DNA from: DASRDR01 sp963812945 [NCBI: uncultured Candidatus Rokubacteria bacterium]
Lineage (GTDB): Bacteria > Methylomirabilota > Methylomirabilia > Rokubacteriales
Direction: 5' to 3'
Length of the DNA stretch: 64,000 nt
NCBI GenBank assembly: GCA_963812945.1
Contig: CAWEXD010000008.1
Location: 2,418,001-2,482,000 of the forward strand
A program made the translations under genes and the position numbers. This document shows positions 1 through 6,528 of the stretch, piece after piece. The notes beneath the pieces are model-generated. The model was not told the DNA's origin. It was given only the letters and a program-made list of their open reading frames with translations, and searched no databases. Position 1 is the first letter of the stretch. Every line of letters begins with the position of its first letter.

Positions 1-87
1 GGGCATCACCATCAGCACGCCGCCGAGGAGGAGGAGCGCCCAGACGACCATCCGTCCTGGCCGCCCCGGTCGCCCACGCGGGCTCAT
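1..87 (-). CDS. Carbohydrate ABC transporter permease 2 (MalG-type), N-terminus only
   Basis: Only the first 29 codons lie in the window; the gene continues past position 1. The peptide starts MSPRGRPGRPGRM and runs into a hydrophobic segment (VVWALLLLGGVLMVM), as expected for the cytoplasmic tail and first membrane helix of a MalG/UgpE-type inner-membrane permease. Its ATG overlaps the stop of the upstream permease by 4 bp (ATGA), so the two are translationally coupled. The function rests on operon position and the N-terminal pattern, not on the diagnostic EAA loop, which is outside the window. Confidence 0.7.
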   Translation of the reverse strand, partial: MSPRGRPGRPGRMVVWALLLLGGVLMVMP

Positions 88-968
88 GCGGATCTCAGCA
101 GCCGGAGCTGCAAGAGCGAGATGGCGAGCAGGATCGCGAACAGGACCACCGTCTGCGCGGTGGCGTAGCCCATCTGGAAATGCCCGAAGGCGGTCTCGTA
201 GATCATGAGCACCAGCGGCTTGGTCGAGTCGAGCGGCCCGCCCTGACCGAGCGTCATGCTGTACACGTAGTCGAAGATGCGCAGGAACGCGATCGAGCTG
301 ACGACGACGAGGAACACGACGGTCGGGCGAAGCAGCGGGAGCGTGACATGCACCAGGGTCCGCCCGCGGCCGGCGCCGTCGATCGCCGCTGCCTCGTGGT
401 ACTCCTGCGGGATGGCCTTCAGGCCGGCGAGGAACACCACGACCTGGAAGCCGAGTCCCGCCCAGATGGCCGGCGCCAGGACGGCGTAGAGCGCCTGCTC
501 CGTCGAGCGCAAGAACGGCTGCTGCGGGAGGCCCACCTGCACCAGGAGGCCGTTGAACACCCCGATCGGCACCGGCTGGTAGAGCCACTTCCACACCCAG
601 CCCATCGCGACCGCGGTCGTGATGTGCGGCACGAAGTAGAGGGCGCGCAGGAGCGCGTGGCCGACCCGAACCCGGTCGAGGTGGTAGGCGATGAGGAAGG
701 ACAGCCCGAGGCTCAGGGTCACGCCCACGATCAGGTACTGAAAGGTGTTCCCCATGACCTGCCAGAAAACCGGGTCCGCCGCCAGGCGCCGGTAGTTCTC
801 GAGGCCGACGAAGCGGCGCGGGCCGACGATGTTCCAGTCCGTCAGCGACGTCAGGAGCGCTTCCGCCGTCGGGTAGAAGCGGATGCCCGCGTAGAACACG
901 ATCGGCACCGCGAGGAACGTCCACGCCGAGAGCGTCCGTCGCGCGCGGAGGGAGAGCCGGTCCAGCAT
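84..968 (-). CDS. Carbohydrate ABC transporter permease 1 (MalF/UgpA-type)
   Basis: A 294-residue inner-membrane permease of the binding-protein-dependent transport family. It has about six membrane helices, starting with TFLAVPIVFYAGIRFYP near the N-terminus. The cytoplasmic EAA loop that docks on the ATPase reads YHEAAAIDGAGRGRTLVHVTLPLLRPT. The start chosen is ATG at 968 (MLDRLSLRARR); the open frame upstream of it is low-complexity and reads through the intergenic space. It lies 62 bp after the binding-protein gene and overlaps the next permease by 4 bp. No ATPase gene is visible, so it is either off the window edge or shared. The substrate is probably a sugar or polyol, not determinable from sequence alone. 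Confidence 0.9.
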   Translation of the reverse strand: MLDRLSLRARRTLSAWTFLAVPIVFYAGIRFYPTAEALLTSLTDWNIVGPRRFVGLENYRRLAADPVFWQVMGNTFQYLIVGVTLSLGLSFLIAYHLDRVRVGHALLRALYFVPHITTAVAMGWVWKWLYQPVPIGVFNGLLVQVGLPQQPFLRSTEQALYAVLAPAIWAGLGFQVVVFLAGLKAIPQEYHEAAAIDGAGRGRTLVHVTLPLLRPTVVFLVVVSSIAFLRIFDYVYSMTLGQGGPLDSTKPLVLMIYETAFGHFQMGYATAQTVVLFAILLAISLLQLRLLRSA

Positions 969-1030
969 CGGGAGGCGGAGTGGAGGACCGGGGCCCGGGC
1001 GGGCCCGGGCCCCCGCCTCCGGTCGAACCC

Positions 1031-2284
1031 CTACTTGAAGAAGGCGTCCAGCAGCTTCTGCTCCTCGCCTGCCGCCTGCCCGACCGACTCCGGCACCGGC
1101 TGGCTCTTGAGAATGATGCGGTCCACCATGTCCATGAAGAGCTTGCGCTGGGCGGTCTCGTTGACGAAGAACGTCGCCTCCGCGTAGGCGAGCCCGCGGA
1201 TGAAGGCGCCGTACTTCGGGTGGCTCCGGATCGCGTCGCGCTCGGCCACCGCCTTCCGCGCCGGAAGCTCGCCCACCTTCTCGAGCCACAGCTCCATCGC
1301 CGCCGGCGTGGTGATGAACTTGAGGAACTTCGCGGCGGCGTCCCGCTTCGGGCCGGTCGCCTTGGGCGTGATGCCGTTGACCCAGTAGGACGCGAAGTTG
1401 GAGCGCTTGCCCTGGTGGGTCGGCAGCTCGGCGACCGCGTAGTCGAGGTCCTTCTGCGCGTCGAAGGCGGCGAGCCGGAACGAGCCGTCGACCATGAGGC
1501 CGGCCTTGCCGGCCTTGAACGCCGTCACCCCGTCGGTGAGGAAGCCGATCTGGCCGACCTTGTGCTTCGTGGCGAGGTCGGTGTACCAGGTGGCGGCCCG
1601 ATGCCCGGCCGGGTTGTTGTAGGCAACGCTCTTCAGGTCGGCCGAGTACGGCTGGCCGCCCATCTGGCGGATCAGCACCTCGCGCAGCCAGTGGTGGTCC
1701 TGGAGCCCCATGTCCATCGCGAAGCCGGCCTGGAGGAGGTTGCCGCCCGCGTCGCGCTTGGTCAGCTTCCTGGCCATGTCGAGGAGCTCGTCGAGCGTCT
1801 GGGGCGGCTTCGACGGGTCGAGGCCGGCCTCGGTGAACAGCTTCTTGTTCCAGAACAAAGAGAGCGAGCGCACGGCGGTGGGGATGGCGTAGTAGCGCCC
1901 GTCCACCGTCATCTGCTTGACCAGCGGGAAGAAGTCGCGCTCGATCTCGGCGGGGTCGAAGAGCTCGGTCGGCAAGGGCTGGAGGAGCTTCGCCTTCAGG
2001 TAGTCGTGGAGCCAGCCGTAGAAGAGCTGGACCACGTCGGGCCCCTGGCCAGCCGGGATCGCGGCGGCGATCTTCAACCGGAAGTCGTCGTACGGCACGT
2101 GGGTGTGCTTCACCTTGATCCCGGGGTTCTCCGCCTCGAAGCGCTTGATGAGCTCGTCGATCGCCTGGACGCGCTGGGCGAAGGTGTACTGCCAGTACTC
2201 GATCTCGACGGTCTGGGCCCCCGCGGCGCCCGCGAGCGCGAGCGTCATGGCGAGAGCGATCATCAAGCCCGTGCCGATCTTCAT
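1031..2284 (-). CDS. Extracellular solute-binding protein, family 1 (sugar ABC transporter)
   Basis: A 417-residue periplasmic binding protein and first gene of the sugar ABC operon. The first 24 residues form a Sec signal peptide (MKIGTGLMIALAMTLALAGAAGAQ minus the last few residues, cleaved after AGA/AQ). The mature part begins with IEYWQYTF and carries the family-1 pattern RFEAENPGIKVK, LFWNKKLFTEAGLDPSKPP and a C-terminal FLKFITTPAAMELW. No lipobox cysteine is present, so it should be soluble in the periplasm. A duplicated promoter cassette lies directly upstream. Related members bind maltose, glycerol-3-phosphate or other glycosides; I cannot choose the ligand. Confidence 0.93.
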   Translation of the reverse strand: MKIGTGLMIALAMTLALAGAAGAQTVEIEYWQYTFAQRVQAIDELIKRFEAENPGIKVKHTHVPYDDFRLKIAAAIPAGQGPDVVQLFYGWLHDYLKAKLLQPLPTELFDPAEIERDFFPLVKQMTVDGRYYAIPTAVRSLSLFWNKKLFTEAGLDPSKPPQTLDELLDMARKLTKRDAGGNLLQAGFAMDMGLQDHHWLREVLIRQMGGQPYSADLKSVAYNNPAGHRAATWYTDLATKHKVGQIGFLTDGVTAFKAGKAGLMVDGSFRLAAFDAQKDLDYAVAELPTHQGKRSNFASYWVNGITPKATGPKRDAAAKFLKFITTPAAMELWLEKVGELPARKAVAERDAIRSHPKYGAFIRGLAYAEATFFVNETAQRKLFMDMVDRIILKSQPVPESVGQAAGEEQKLLDAFFK

Positions 2285-2285
2285 C

Positions 2286-2384
2286 GTGCGCCTCCTCGTC
2301 TGCTAGACGGCCGTCCCGCGCGAGGTCGAGAGTTCGTTCCTGCTCCGGCGCTCGATGTTCCCAGAGCGTCCCCGCCGCGTCAAC
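2286..2384 (-). repeat. Duplicated upstream cassette, copy 1
   Basis: About 99 bp between the binding-protein gene and the PEP-mutase-like gene matches 3607-3700 over its length with one 4-bp gap and scattered changes. The best-conserved block is CTCCGGCGCTCGATGTTCCC plus the following CAGAG. It contains the promoter-like pair annotated separately. Confidence 0.75.
2355..2383 (-). promoter_or_regulatory. Sigma-70-like promoter, cassette copy 1
   Basis: Reading the minus strand: TTGACG (2383-2378), a 17-bp spacer, then GAACAT (2360-2355). The same two hexamers and spacing recur in the second cassette, which supports function. It would give a leader of roughly 60 nt before the binding-protein ATG at 2284. 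Confidence 0.55.
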
Positions 2385-2388
2385 GGGG

Positions 2389-3213
2389 TCAGGCTTCCAT
2401 GAAGGCGTTGAGCTCCTGCGTCGGAACGGACTGATCGAGGTAGCCGAAGGTGCCCCGGTCCTTCACTTCCCGGGCGGCGGCGAGCAATCCGGTCATCGCC
2501 ATCCGATAGAGCGAGGTGGCGAGGCTGATCCGCCTGACGCCGGCGGCCTCGAGCTCCGCCACCGTGAACGACTTGCCCCTGATGCCGACCATGAAGTTGA
2601 CCGGCCTCGACACCGCGGCACAGACCGCCCGCACGGCGGCCAGGTCCGGCAGGCCGGGCGCGAACAGCACGTCCGCGCCGGCCCGCTCGTAGGCCTGGAG
2701 ACGCGCGATCGTGTCGTCCAGGCTCGGGTTCCCGCGCAGGAAGTTCTCCGCGCGCGCGGTCAGGATGAACGGAAACGGGAGCGCGTGCGCCGCCTGCACC
2801 GCCGCCGCCACACGCTCGGTCGCCTGGCCGACGTCGTAGAGGGGCCGGGCCGCGTCACCGGTGGCGTCCTCGATCGAGCCGCCCACCAGACCCGCCTCGG
2901 CAGCCAGCCGGATGGTCTCCGCCGCCGCGCTCGGCGCGTCTCCGAAGCCCTTCTCCAGGTCGGCCGAGACCGGGAGATCCGTCGCCTCCACGATGGCCCG
3001 GGCATGCGCCAGCGCCTCCCCGCGCGTCACCTTCCCGTCGCGGCGGCCCAGCGTGCCCGCGGAGGCGCCGCTCGAGGTCGCCAGCGCCGCGAAGCCGAGC
3101 CCGGCCAGGACGCGCGCGGAGCCCGCGTCCCACGGGTTGGGGATCACGAAGGCGCCCGGCCCCTCGTGGAGAGCTCGGAATCGCGCGGCCTTGTCGCTCT
3201 GGCTCATCGCCAC
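2389..3213 (-). CDS. Isocitrate lyase/PEP mutase family protein
   Basis: A 274-residue TIM-barrel enzyme of the ICL/PEP-mutase superfamily, which makes or breaks C-C or P-C bonds next to a carboxylate using Mg2+. Seen: IPNPWDAGSARVL near residue 22, the SADLEKGFGD segment that corresponds to the metal-binding DxDxGxG loop of the family, LTARAENFLRG, GADVLFAPGLPD and a C-terminal RRISLATSLYR. It lacks the KKCGH motif of true isocitrate lyases and is much shorter than them. Family relatives include 2-methylisocitrate lyase, oxaloacetate decarboxylase and PEP phosphonomutase; the exact reaction is not assignable. The start is GTG 3213, six bases after GGGAGG; ATG 3207 is the alternative. Confidence 0.88.
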   Translation of the reverse strand: MAMSQSDKAARFRALHEGPGAFVIPNPWDAGSARVLAGLGFAALATSSGASAGTLGRRDGKVTRGEALAHARAIVEATDLPVSADLEKGFGDAPSAAAETIRLAAEAGLVGGSIEDATGDAARPLYDVGQATERVAAAVQAAHALPFPFILTARAENFLRGNPSLDDTIARLQAYERAGADVLFAPGLPDLAAVRAVCAAVSRPVNFMVGIRGKSFTVAELEAAGVRRISLATSLYRMAMTGLLAAAREVKDRGTFGYLDQSVPTQELNAFMEA

Positions 3214-3270
3214 TGTGCGCCTCCCATGCTGGAAGCCGAATCGCCGGGACCGGGACTCGTCGGGAGCCCT

Positions 3271-3555
3271 TCAGATCCGGTCGAGATAGGGAGCCACCAC
3301 GTCGCGCGTGTCCTTGCTGGACACGACGGGCACGATCTCGAGCGTCACGCCGGATCCCCGCCACTGGAGCGCCCACTCCTGGAGGAGACGAAGATCGTCG
3401 CACTCCATGAGCTGGAAGCACCGGCTGAAGTTCGGCTCGACCCAGCTGTCGATGTACTTCAGTCCGTCTGGAAACATCCGGCCCTCGTCCCGCACGCGCT
3501 TGTAGATCGGCAGCATGTCGCTGTCCTTGAACCGCTCGATGATCATGAACAGCAT
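3271..3555 (-). CDS. DUF3303 domain protein
   Basis: A 94-residue soluble protein beginning MLFMIIERFKDSDMLPIYKR, with RMFPDGLKYIDSWVEPNFSRCFQLMECDD in the middle (quoted only to show the W-x7-CFQLMECDD signature of DUF3303). The family is a dimeric alpha-beta barrel fold of unknown function, often found near oxidoreductases. The ATG at 3555 is preceded by GAGAGGAG. It sits upstream of the PEP-mutase-like gene on the same strand with 57 bp between them, so both may be read from the cassette promoter at 3671-3699. It could assist a neighbouring enzyme, but nothing in the sequence proves that. Confidence 0.8.
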   Translation of the reverse strand: MLFMIIERFKDSDMLPIYKRVRDEGRMFPDGLKYIDSWVEPNFSRCFQLMECDDLRLLQEWALQWRGSGVTLEIVPVVSSKDTRDVVAPYLDRI

Positions 3556-3606
3556 CCGTGGCTCCTCTCTCGCGTCGCGACGCCACCGCTCCGGGCCAGG
3601 CAGGGA

Positions 3607-3700
3607 GCGTGCCTTCTCGTCTGGCGGACGGCCCGCGCGAGATCAGGGTGTCCGGCGGCTCCGGCGCTCGATGTTCCCAGAGTGCCCCTGCCGCGTCAAC
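3607..3700 (-). repeat. Duplicated upstream cassette, copy 2
   Basis: Second copy of the cassette at 2286-2384, lying upstream of the DUF3303 gene in the same orientation relative to its gene. It lacks 4 bp present in copy 1 near 3631. Confidence 0.75.
3671..3699 (-). promoter_or_regulatory. Sigma-70-like promoter, cassette copy 2
   Basis: Minus strand TTGACG (3699-3694), 17-bp spacer, GAACAT (3676-3671), identical hexamers and spacing to copy 1. It would start a leader of about 110 nt before the DUF3303 ATG. Confidence 0.55.
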
Positions 3701-3727
3701 ACAGTCCGAGGGAGTCCCCGGCGGCCA

Positions 3728-3844
3728 ATGATGGAACCCTACCCCATGGACCGAGCGCCGGTGTTTGTCGGTGTGACCACGCTCCCGAATCGCATCAGGA
3801 TGCTCAGACCGACCATCGATTCGCTACAGGCCCAGACCGAGCGA
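3728..3844 (+). pseudogene. Glycosyltransferase N-terminal fragment
   Basis: Translation from ATG 3728 gives MMEPYPMDRAPVFVGVTTLP followed by NRIRMLRPTIDSLQAQT, which looks like the first beta strand and helix of a glycosyltransferase (pattern V-G-V-T-T-x-P-x-R-I-x-x-L-R-P-T-I-x-S-L-x-x-Q-T). Similarity stops near 3844, where the frame turns into arginine-rich nonsense and ends at 3934. The rest of this 394-bp gap (3556-3949) holds the cassette repeat and nothing else recognisable. Best read as a truncated remnant; a chance match is possible because the segment is short. Confidence 0.5.
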
Positions 3845-3949
3845 GGGTCGGCCGGACCCCGCGCCCGCCGCCCATTGCGATGGACCGCAGCTCCGGGTAG
3901 CCTGGAAGGCACGCTACGATCCTCATCTCCCTGACCCATGGAGGGGCAC

Positions 3950-4195
3950 ATGCGCCTTGGCGTTCTGATCGGGTTGGGGCTGCTCGCGAGTGTCGTCGCC
4001 GGCTGCGCGTCGGAGACCATGAAGGAATGGAAGTCGCACTCGGCCCACTTCGCGTCGGGTGACCACATGGCGTTCTCCCTCAAGAACCAGGGCAAGACAC
4101 CGAAGGTGACCAGCGCCGACACGCAGCTGGCAGCCAGCCAGTCGTGGTGGGGGAGCCCCGTCGTGGTGCGCGCGGACCAGATCTTCCAGAACTAG
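3950..4195 (+). CDS. Small predicted lipoprotein
   Basis: An 81-residue protein starting MRLGVLIGLGLLASVVAGCA, a clear signal peptide with lipobox VAGC, so it should be lipidated at the cysteine and anchored in a membrane. The mature part is about 60 residues and hydrophilic, with SWWGSPVVVRADQ near the end. The start at ATG 3950 is preferred because GGAGG sits five bases upstream; the earlier ATG 3938 overlaps that ribosome site. The family is not recognised. The secreted protein at 4234 follows after 38 bp on the same strand, so the two may form a small envelope operon. Confidence 0.7.
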   Translation: MRLGVLIGLGLLASVVAGCASETMKEWKSHSAHFASGDHMAFSLKNQGKTPKVTSADTQLAASQSWWGSPVVVRADQIFQN

Positions 4196-4233
4196 CTCAG
4201 CGAGCGCGCACGTCGCGTGACGGCCGGATAGCG

Positions 4234-4887
4234 ATGAGCGGGCGGGCCTGTGGGTGGGCGGTGGCGGCCACCATAGCGCTCCTGATCCTCGGAGTCCGCC
4301 CCGGGTGGACCCAGCGGTCGGCCGAGGAGGCGATCCTTCCGCTCACGGAATACAAGGCCCTGGACAGCCGGGCGCTCGCGCAAGCCTACCTCGGCGAGCT
4401 CCACGTCCTCTATCAGTCGGTTCGACGTTGCACGCCGGAGGTCGACTTCCACCATCACGGCCTCGGATTCCGGCGGCCGCTCGGCGTCGACGGGCAACCG
4501 CCCTACTTCGCGATGTGGGTCTGGATCCCGAGTGAGCCGGCCCTCCCGACCGACAGCCTCGGCGCCCGGGCGGCCGAGGCCTTCCGCCGTCACGCGCCGA
4601 AGCTCCTGCCCCAGCTCGTCGCGCGGGAGACCATCCATGCGGACGCTCGCGTCGGGGGCTACGGCCTCGTTCTGACGTGGATCAAGCCGCCGGGGGGCGA
4701 CCCGCCGATCGGCGAGACGCTGGTCGTCTTCCTACCGAAGTCGGCGGTCACCCGATTCGTCAGGGAGCCCATGGCATTCACCGAGCTGCTCGCGGAGGCG
4801 CGGATCCGCGCGTTCGACGGTCAGACCGAGGTGAAGCTCGCCGGTCTGACGATCTCGGCGGAGCCTGTCCGACCGCCGCCCTGCTAG
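4234..4887 (+). CDS. Secreted protein of unknown function
   Basis: A 217-residue protein with a Sec signal peptide (AATIALLILGVRPGWTQ, cleavage near residue 27). The mature region contains YLGELHVLYQSVRRCTPEVD, DGQPPYFAMWVWIPSEPAL and a segment IGETLVVFLPKSAVTRFV near the C-terminus. It has no membrane helix after the signal peptide, and I do not recognise the family. The start is chosen because the signal peptide begins there, although the frame is open further upstream into the lipoprotein gene. It is probably co-transcribed with the preceding lipoprotein. Confidence 0.68.
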   Translation: MSGRACGWAVAATIALLILGVRPGWTQRSAEEAILPLTEYKALDSRALAQAYLGELHVLYQSVRRCTPEVDFHHHGLGFRRPLGVDGQPPYFAMWVWIPSEPALPTDSLGARAAEAFRRHAPKLLPQLVARETIHADARVGGYGLVLTWIKPPGGDPPIGETLVVFLPKSAVTRFVREPMAFTELLAEARIRAFDGQTEVKLAGLTISAEPVRPPPC

Positions 4888-4929
4888 CCTGAGGGACCGA
4901 GTTCCGACGCGCACCAGGGGGCGGCGGTG

Positions 4930-4998
4930 CTAGGGGCGGAGCGGACCGGCAGTCGAGATGTTCCGGAGGTCGCCCTTAACGTGGATCTGCGCCATGCC
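4930..4998 (-). pseudogene. C-terminal remnant of a TPP-dependent enzyme
   Basis: On the minus strand this stretch translates as MAQIHVKGDLRNISTAGPL followed by RP and a TAG stop at 4932-4930. This resembles the C-terminus of the TPP enzyme at 6529-8187 (ALVHVKTDIRDISPAGPL, PA, stop), and the DNA is also alike (about three of four bases over some 54 bp, for example both contain GCGGACCGGC). Upstream the similarity disappears. The remaining sequence of the 4888-5115 gap shows nothing. Confidence 0.6.
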
Positions 4999-5115
4999 AC
5001 TGATCTTCGTCAGCACGCGGCCCCCCGGACAGGAGCCGGCTCGCGGCCGAGACGCCCCGGGAGTCCCTCACACGCCGGGCGCGACCGGATGTGCAGGCCC
5101 GGCGCGGCGCCGTGC

Positions 5116-6495
5116 TCAGCCCGTTCCGCGTAGGGTCTTGATGATCAGGCGCTTGCCCGACGGCTCGAGCGGGATTCGCTCGACGGGCTCCACCCGGACG
5201 GCGACCCCCGGGCCGAGCAGGTCCTCGAGACGCGCCCGGATGGTCGCCGCGATCGTCGGTTCGAGCTGCGCGATGGGCACGACCCGCAGGACGACGGAGC
5301 GCGCGCTCTCCACGATCGCCTGGAACTCCCGGATGTGCGGGGCGGCGTGGCAGATGTCGGTCAGGTAGTAGCCGAGGGTGGCGGTCGAAACCACCCGCTG
5401 CGACGTGCGGATCAGCTCCCCCGCGCGCCCTTCGAGACGCCCGAGCGTCGGCAGGCCCCGACCACATCGACACGGTGGAGCGGTCACCGCGAGGTCGCCG
5501 AGATCGTAGTTGATGAAGGGCATGACGAAGTTGGCCAAGTCCGTCACCACGACCCGCCCCGGCTCGCCGGGCGCCACCGCGCGGCCGTCCGGCCCCACCA
5601 CCCGCACGATGGCCCGCTCGGCGTTCGTGTGAAACACGCTCGGCTCGTCGGGGCACGTCTGGCCCAGGTAGAGCACCTCCAGGGTGGAGTAGTGGCTGAC
5701 GACCCGACACTCGAAGGCGCGCTCGATGAGGCTCCGGTCGAGGGCCGTGAGCGTCTCCCCGCACGTGATCACGACGGCCGGAGCGCGTGGAAGCGGCGCG
5801 CCACCTTCGAGCACGAGACTCGACAGGTGGGCCAGATACGAGGGGGGTCCGTACAGGAAGTAGGGGCGGCCTCGGGCAAGATGGCGGAAGTAGGCGCGCA
5901 CGCGCGGCCGCGTCAGGTGGTCGGTGTGCAGGTGCTCCACGCGCTCGCCGAGCAGCATCCGGCGGCCCCAGGTGAGCCAGGGCGGCGGGCGGTAGTGCGG
6001 CGGCACGAACGAGGGGATGGCCACGAGCACCCGCGTGTACCAGGGGGGAGCGCCGGCCCACTCCCGGAAGAACAGGTACGAGCCGCGCCGGATGTCGACG
6101 TCGGTCCGATCGAGGTAGAACTCCAGCGGCTGCCCCGTCGACCCGGATGTCCGGGCCAGGAGCCGGCGGCTGGCCGGCAGGCCGGCGGCGAGCGCGCCCT
6201 CCGGGAGCGCCGCTCGCAGGTCCGCCTTGGTCGTCACCGGTAGGCGGGCCAAATCCTCGACGGCCCGGACGTCCTCGGGCCTCAGGCCAGCCCGGTGGAA
6301 GAGGTCGCGATAGTACGGGACCTTCGCCCGGGCATGGGCCAGGAGACCGCGCAGACTCTCGACGGCCCGCGCCTCCAGCTCCCCCGGCGTGCGCCACTGG
6401 AGCTCCCGGAGCCGCCCGAGCATGCTCCAGGGCCGGCGCCCGGTGACCCGCTCGTAGACGGGCGCGACGACGTGGGGCAGGAGCCAGCGATGCAT
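5116..6495 (-). CDS. Adenylate-forming enzyme, CapK/PaaK-like
   Basis: A 459-residue soluble enzyme of the phenylacetate-CoA ligase/CapK group, which activates a carboxylate with ATP. Seen: the phosphate loop RTSGSTGQPLEFY near residue 130, HYSTLEVLYLG and VVVTDLANFVMPFINYDLGD in the core, cysteines in PPCRCGRGLPTLGR that may bind metal, and a C-terminal IPLEPSGKRLIIKTL. CapK-type members often sit in polysaccharide or glycosyltransferase loci and their acceptor is rarely known. It follows the TPP enzyme by 33 bp on the same strand, suggesting one transcript. ATG 6495 has no good ribosome site. The 3' flank carries a remnant of that neighbour's C-terminus. Confidence 0.85.
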   Translation of the reverse strand: MHRWLLPHVVAPVYERVTGRRPWSMLGRLRELQWRTPGELEARAVESLRGLLAHARAKVPYYRDLFHRAGLRPEDVRAVEDLARLPVTTKADLRAALPEGALAAGLPASRRLLARTSGSTGQPLEFYLDRTDVDIRRGSYLFFREWAGAPPWYTRVLVAIPSFVPPHYRPPPWLTWGRRMLLGERVEHLHTDHLTRPRVRAYFRHLARGRPYFLYGPPSYLAHLSSLVLEGGAPLPRAPAVVITCGETLTALDRSLIERAFECRVVSHYSTLEVLYLGQTCPDEPSVFHTNAERAIVRVVGPDGRAVAPGEPGRVVVTDLANFVMPFINYDLGDLAVTAPPCRCGRGLPTLGRLEGRAGELIRTSQRVVSTATLGYYLTDICHAAPHIREFQAIVESARSVVLRVVPIAQLEPTIAATIRARLEDLLGPGVAVRVEPVERIPLEPSGKRLIIKTLRGTG

Positions 6496-6528
6496 CGGCG
6501 ACGGCGGTGAACGCCGAGTGCGTCCGGG

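Noticed and set aside
2385-2398. GGGGTCAGGCTTCC resembling an arm of the palindromic element
   Set aside because: Only 14 bp, no inverted partner nearby, and it lies in the end of the PEP-mutase-like gene; could be chance or a solo remnant.
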